Part shown: piece after piece, positions 5,792 through 7,003 of the stretch
Layout: the number at the start of each line of letters is the position of its first letter
How positions within the stretch are numbered: position 1 is the stretch's first letter
Assembly: GCA_021777365.1 (NCBI GenBank)
Contig: JAJYDP010000259.1
Span: 1-7,003, forward strand
Reading direction: 5' to 3'
DNA: 7,003 nucleotides
Origin: Chloroflexota bacterium
Lineage (GTDB): Bacteria > Chloroflexota > Limnocylindria > Limnocylindrales > CSP1-4
The notes under the pieces: model-generated
What the model saw: only the letters and a program-made list of their open reading frames with translations
The model's database searches: none
What the model was told of the DNA's origin: nothing
Position numbers and translations under genes: made by a program

Positions 5792-7003
5792 ATGATCAGA
5801 CGGTACGGGGCCGAGCTTCGGGCGCTGCTGATGCTCGCGGACGCGGGCGTCGCGGTGGTCGTGGCCATCGTGCTCTCCGCGGCCCGCTTCGGTCCCGAAT
5901 GGCCCACCTTCTGGCACGACGCGCTCCCCCAGCCGCTCGCCTTCCTGATCGTCTACACGATCGTCTGGGTGGCGCTCCTCACGCTCAACGGCCTCTACCG
6001 GCCGCGCGCCCGCTGGTCGCTGGTCACCGAGGCCGTCGACATCGCCCGCGCCACCGCCGCGATGGCGCTGATCTCGCTGAGCGTCCTCTTCTGGTTCAAG
6101 CTCCCCGACGTCAGCCGCCTCTACCTGCTCTTCCTCTTCCCGATCCAGGCGCTGACCGCCCTCGGCACCCGGGCCGCGCTGCGCTGGGCCTTCGAGTGGC
6201 AGCGCCGCCGCGGCCGCAACCTGCGGCACGTGCTGGTGCTGGGCGGGGGCCCGCGCGGGCAGGCGTTCGCGGCCAAGCTCGAGGAGCACCGCACGCTCGG
6301 CCTGCGGGTGATGGGGTTCCTCGACGACGACCCGGCCTTCTCGCCGCCGCCGCGCTGGCGGTACCTGGGCGGCCTCGACCGGCTCGAGGAGATCCTCCAC
6401 CGCGACGTGGTGGACGAGGTGGCCGTCTGCCTGCCGTTCACCCAGTGGAACCTGATCGACGCCATCGCCCAGCTCTGCGAGGAGGAGGGCAAGATCGTGC
6501 GGGTGCCAATGGACGTGCTGGAGCGGCCGTTCGCCATCGGGCACGTCGAGGAGCTCGACGGGACGCCGGTCTACTCGCTGGTCTCCGGCCCGGACCGCGT
6601 GCTGGCGCTGGCGATGAAGCGGGCGGTCGACATCGCGGTCTCCGGCGTCCTGCTCGTGCTCCTGAGCCCGGTCTTCGCGGCTGTTGCGCTGGCGATCCGC
6701 CTGCGCGATGGTGCCCCGGTCCTCTTCCGGCAGACGCGGGTCGGCCTGCACGGGCGTGCGTTCGGAGTGCTCAAGTTCCGCACGATGGTCCCCGACGCGG
6801 AGGCCCGCTACGCTGACGTGGCGAGCCGCGCGGATCCGCGGGCATTCAAGCTGACCGACGATCCGCGGGTGACGCGCACCGGGCGCTTCCTGCGCCGGAC
6901 CAGCCTGGACGAGCTGCCGCAGCTCTGGAACGTGCTGCGCGGCGAGATGAGCCTGGTCGGTCCCCGGCCGGCACCGCCGCGCGAGGTCGAGGGGTACGAC
7001 GTG
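5792..7003 (+). CDS. Polyprenyl glycosyl-phosphotransferase (WbaP/WcaJ-type priming enzyme), C-terminus off right edge
   Basis: From ATG at 5792, 404 codons run open to the right edge; about 60-90 residues are probably missing. It transfers a sugar-1-phosphate from a nucleotide sugar to undecaprenyl phosphate on the cytoplasmic face, the committed first step of exopolysaccharide or O-antigen synthesis. The N-terminal third has four membrane segments (about 9-31, 47-66, 84-104, 109-127) with the family's LNGLY (65-69) and SRLYLLF blocks. A nucleotide-binding-like domain follows ([13 protein letters not shown] from 147, GFLDDDP). The catalytic sugar-transferase domain (PF02397) starts at MKRAVDIA (275). 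It has the membrane-dipping helix broken at S292-P293, FRQTRVG (312-318), KFRTM (328-332), [18 protein letters not shown] (370-387) with the catalytic D373-E374 pair, and LVGPRP (388-393). An in-frame TAG at 5777-5779 and no other start codon before 5792 fix the start. The substrate (glucose, galactose or other) cannot be read from the sequence. Confidence 0.95.
   Translation, partial: MIRRYGAELRALLMLADAGVAVVVAIVLSAARFGPEWPTFWHDALPQPLAFLIVYTIVWVALLTLNGLYRPRARWSLVTEAVDIARATAAMALISLSVLFWFKLPDVSRLYLLFLFPIQALTALGTRAALRWAFEWQRRRGRNLRHVLVLGGGPRGQAFAAKLEEHRTLGLRVMGFLDDDPAFSPPPRWRYLGGLDRLEEILHRDVVDEVAVCLPFTQWNLIDAIAQLCEEEGKIVRVPMDVLERPFAIGHVEELDGTPVYSLVSGPDRVLALAMKRAVDIAVSGVLLVLLSPVFAAVALAIRLRDGAPVLFRQTRVGLHGRAFGVLKFRTMVPDAEARYADVASRADPRAFKLTDDPRVTRTGRFLRRTSLDELPQLWNVLRGEMSLVGPRPAPPREVEGYDV

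Noticed and set aside
5582..6751. A 389-codon minus-strand open frame and a 305-codon plus frame (5899-6816) over the phosphotransferase
   Set aside because: The true frame from 5792 has full catalytic motifs (D373-E374, [12 protein letters not shown]). The overlapping frames are low-complexity charged or Arg/Pro-rich shadows.

Overview
This window is a high-GC bacterial segment devoted to cell-envelope or exopolysaccharide glycan assembly. Every gene that can be recognised encodes a membrane protein using polyprenyl-linked sugars. High GC, GTG starts, GGAGG-type ribosome binding sites and the glycosyltransferase families suggest Chloroflexota (for example a Limnocylindria-like soil or freshwater lineage) or a deep actinobacterial relative. 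The sequence does not settle which. No rRNA, tRNA, CRISPR array or insertion sequence was found.

Layout. Positions 1-1739 hold two minus-strand genes in a tight operon. The upstream one is a complete PIG-V/Gpi18-like mannosyltransferase homologue (1739 to 591). The downstream one is a GT-C glycosyltransferase (580 to beyond the left edge, 193 codons visible) whose ribosome binding site overlaps the stop codon of the first. A 108-bp divergent spacer (1740-1847) separates them from a plus-strand GT87-like mannosyltransferase (1848-2735). Positions 2736-3305 hold no intact gene. They are lower in GC and contain, on the minus strand, a short fragment (about 3029-2844) resembling the C-terminal end of the neighbouring GT87 protein, probably a decayed second copy facing it. 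A large plus-strand gene follows (3306-5654): a Wzy/WaaL/PglL-type O-antigen polymerase/ligase with a long TPR-like extracytoplasmic extension ending in a CxxC motif. After 137 bp comes a polyprenyl glycosyl-phosphotransferase (5792 to the right edge, 404 codons visible), the priming enzyme for lipid-linked glycan assembly.

Likely cooperation (inference): the glycosyl-phosphotransferase loads the first sugar phosphate on undecaprenyl phosphate. The three GT-C enzymes add sugars on the outer face from polyprenyl-phosphate donors. The Wzy/ligase-TPR protein polymerises the glycan or transfers it to an acceptor, lipid or protein. No flippase, cytosolic GT-A/GT-B enzyme or nucleotide-sugar gene is inside the window, so the pathway cannot be completed from here.

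The most interesting points are the ligase-TPR-CxxC architecture, three different GT-C families beside one ligase, and the decaying GT87 fragment. None amounts to a clearly new system from sequence alone.
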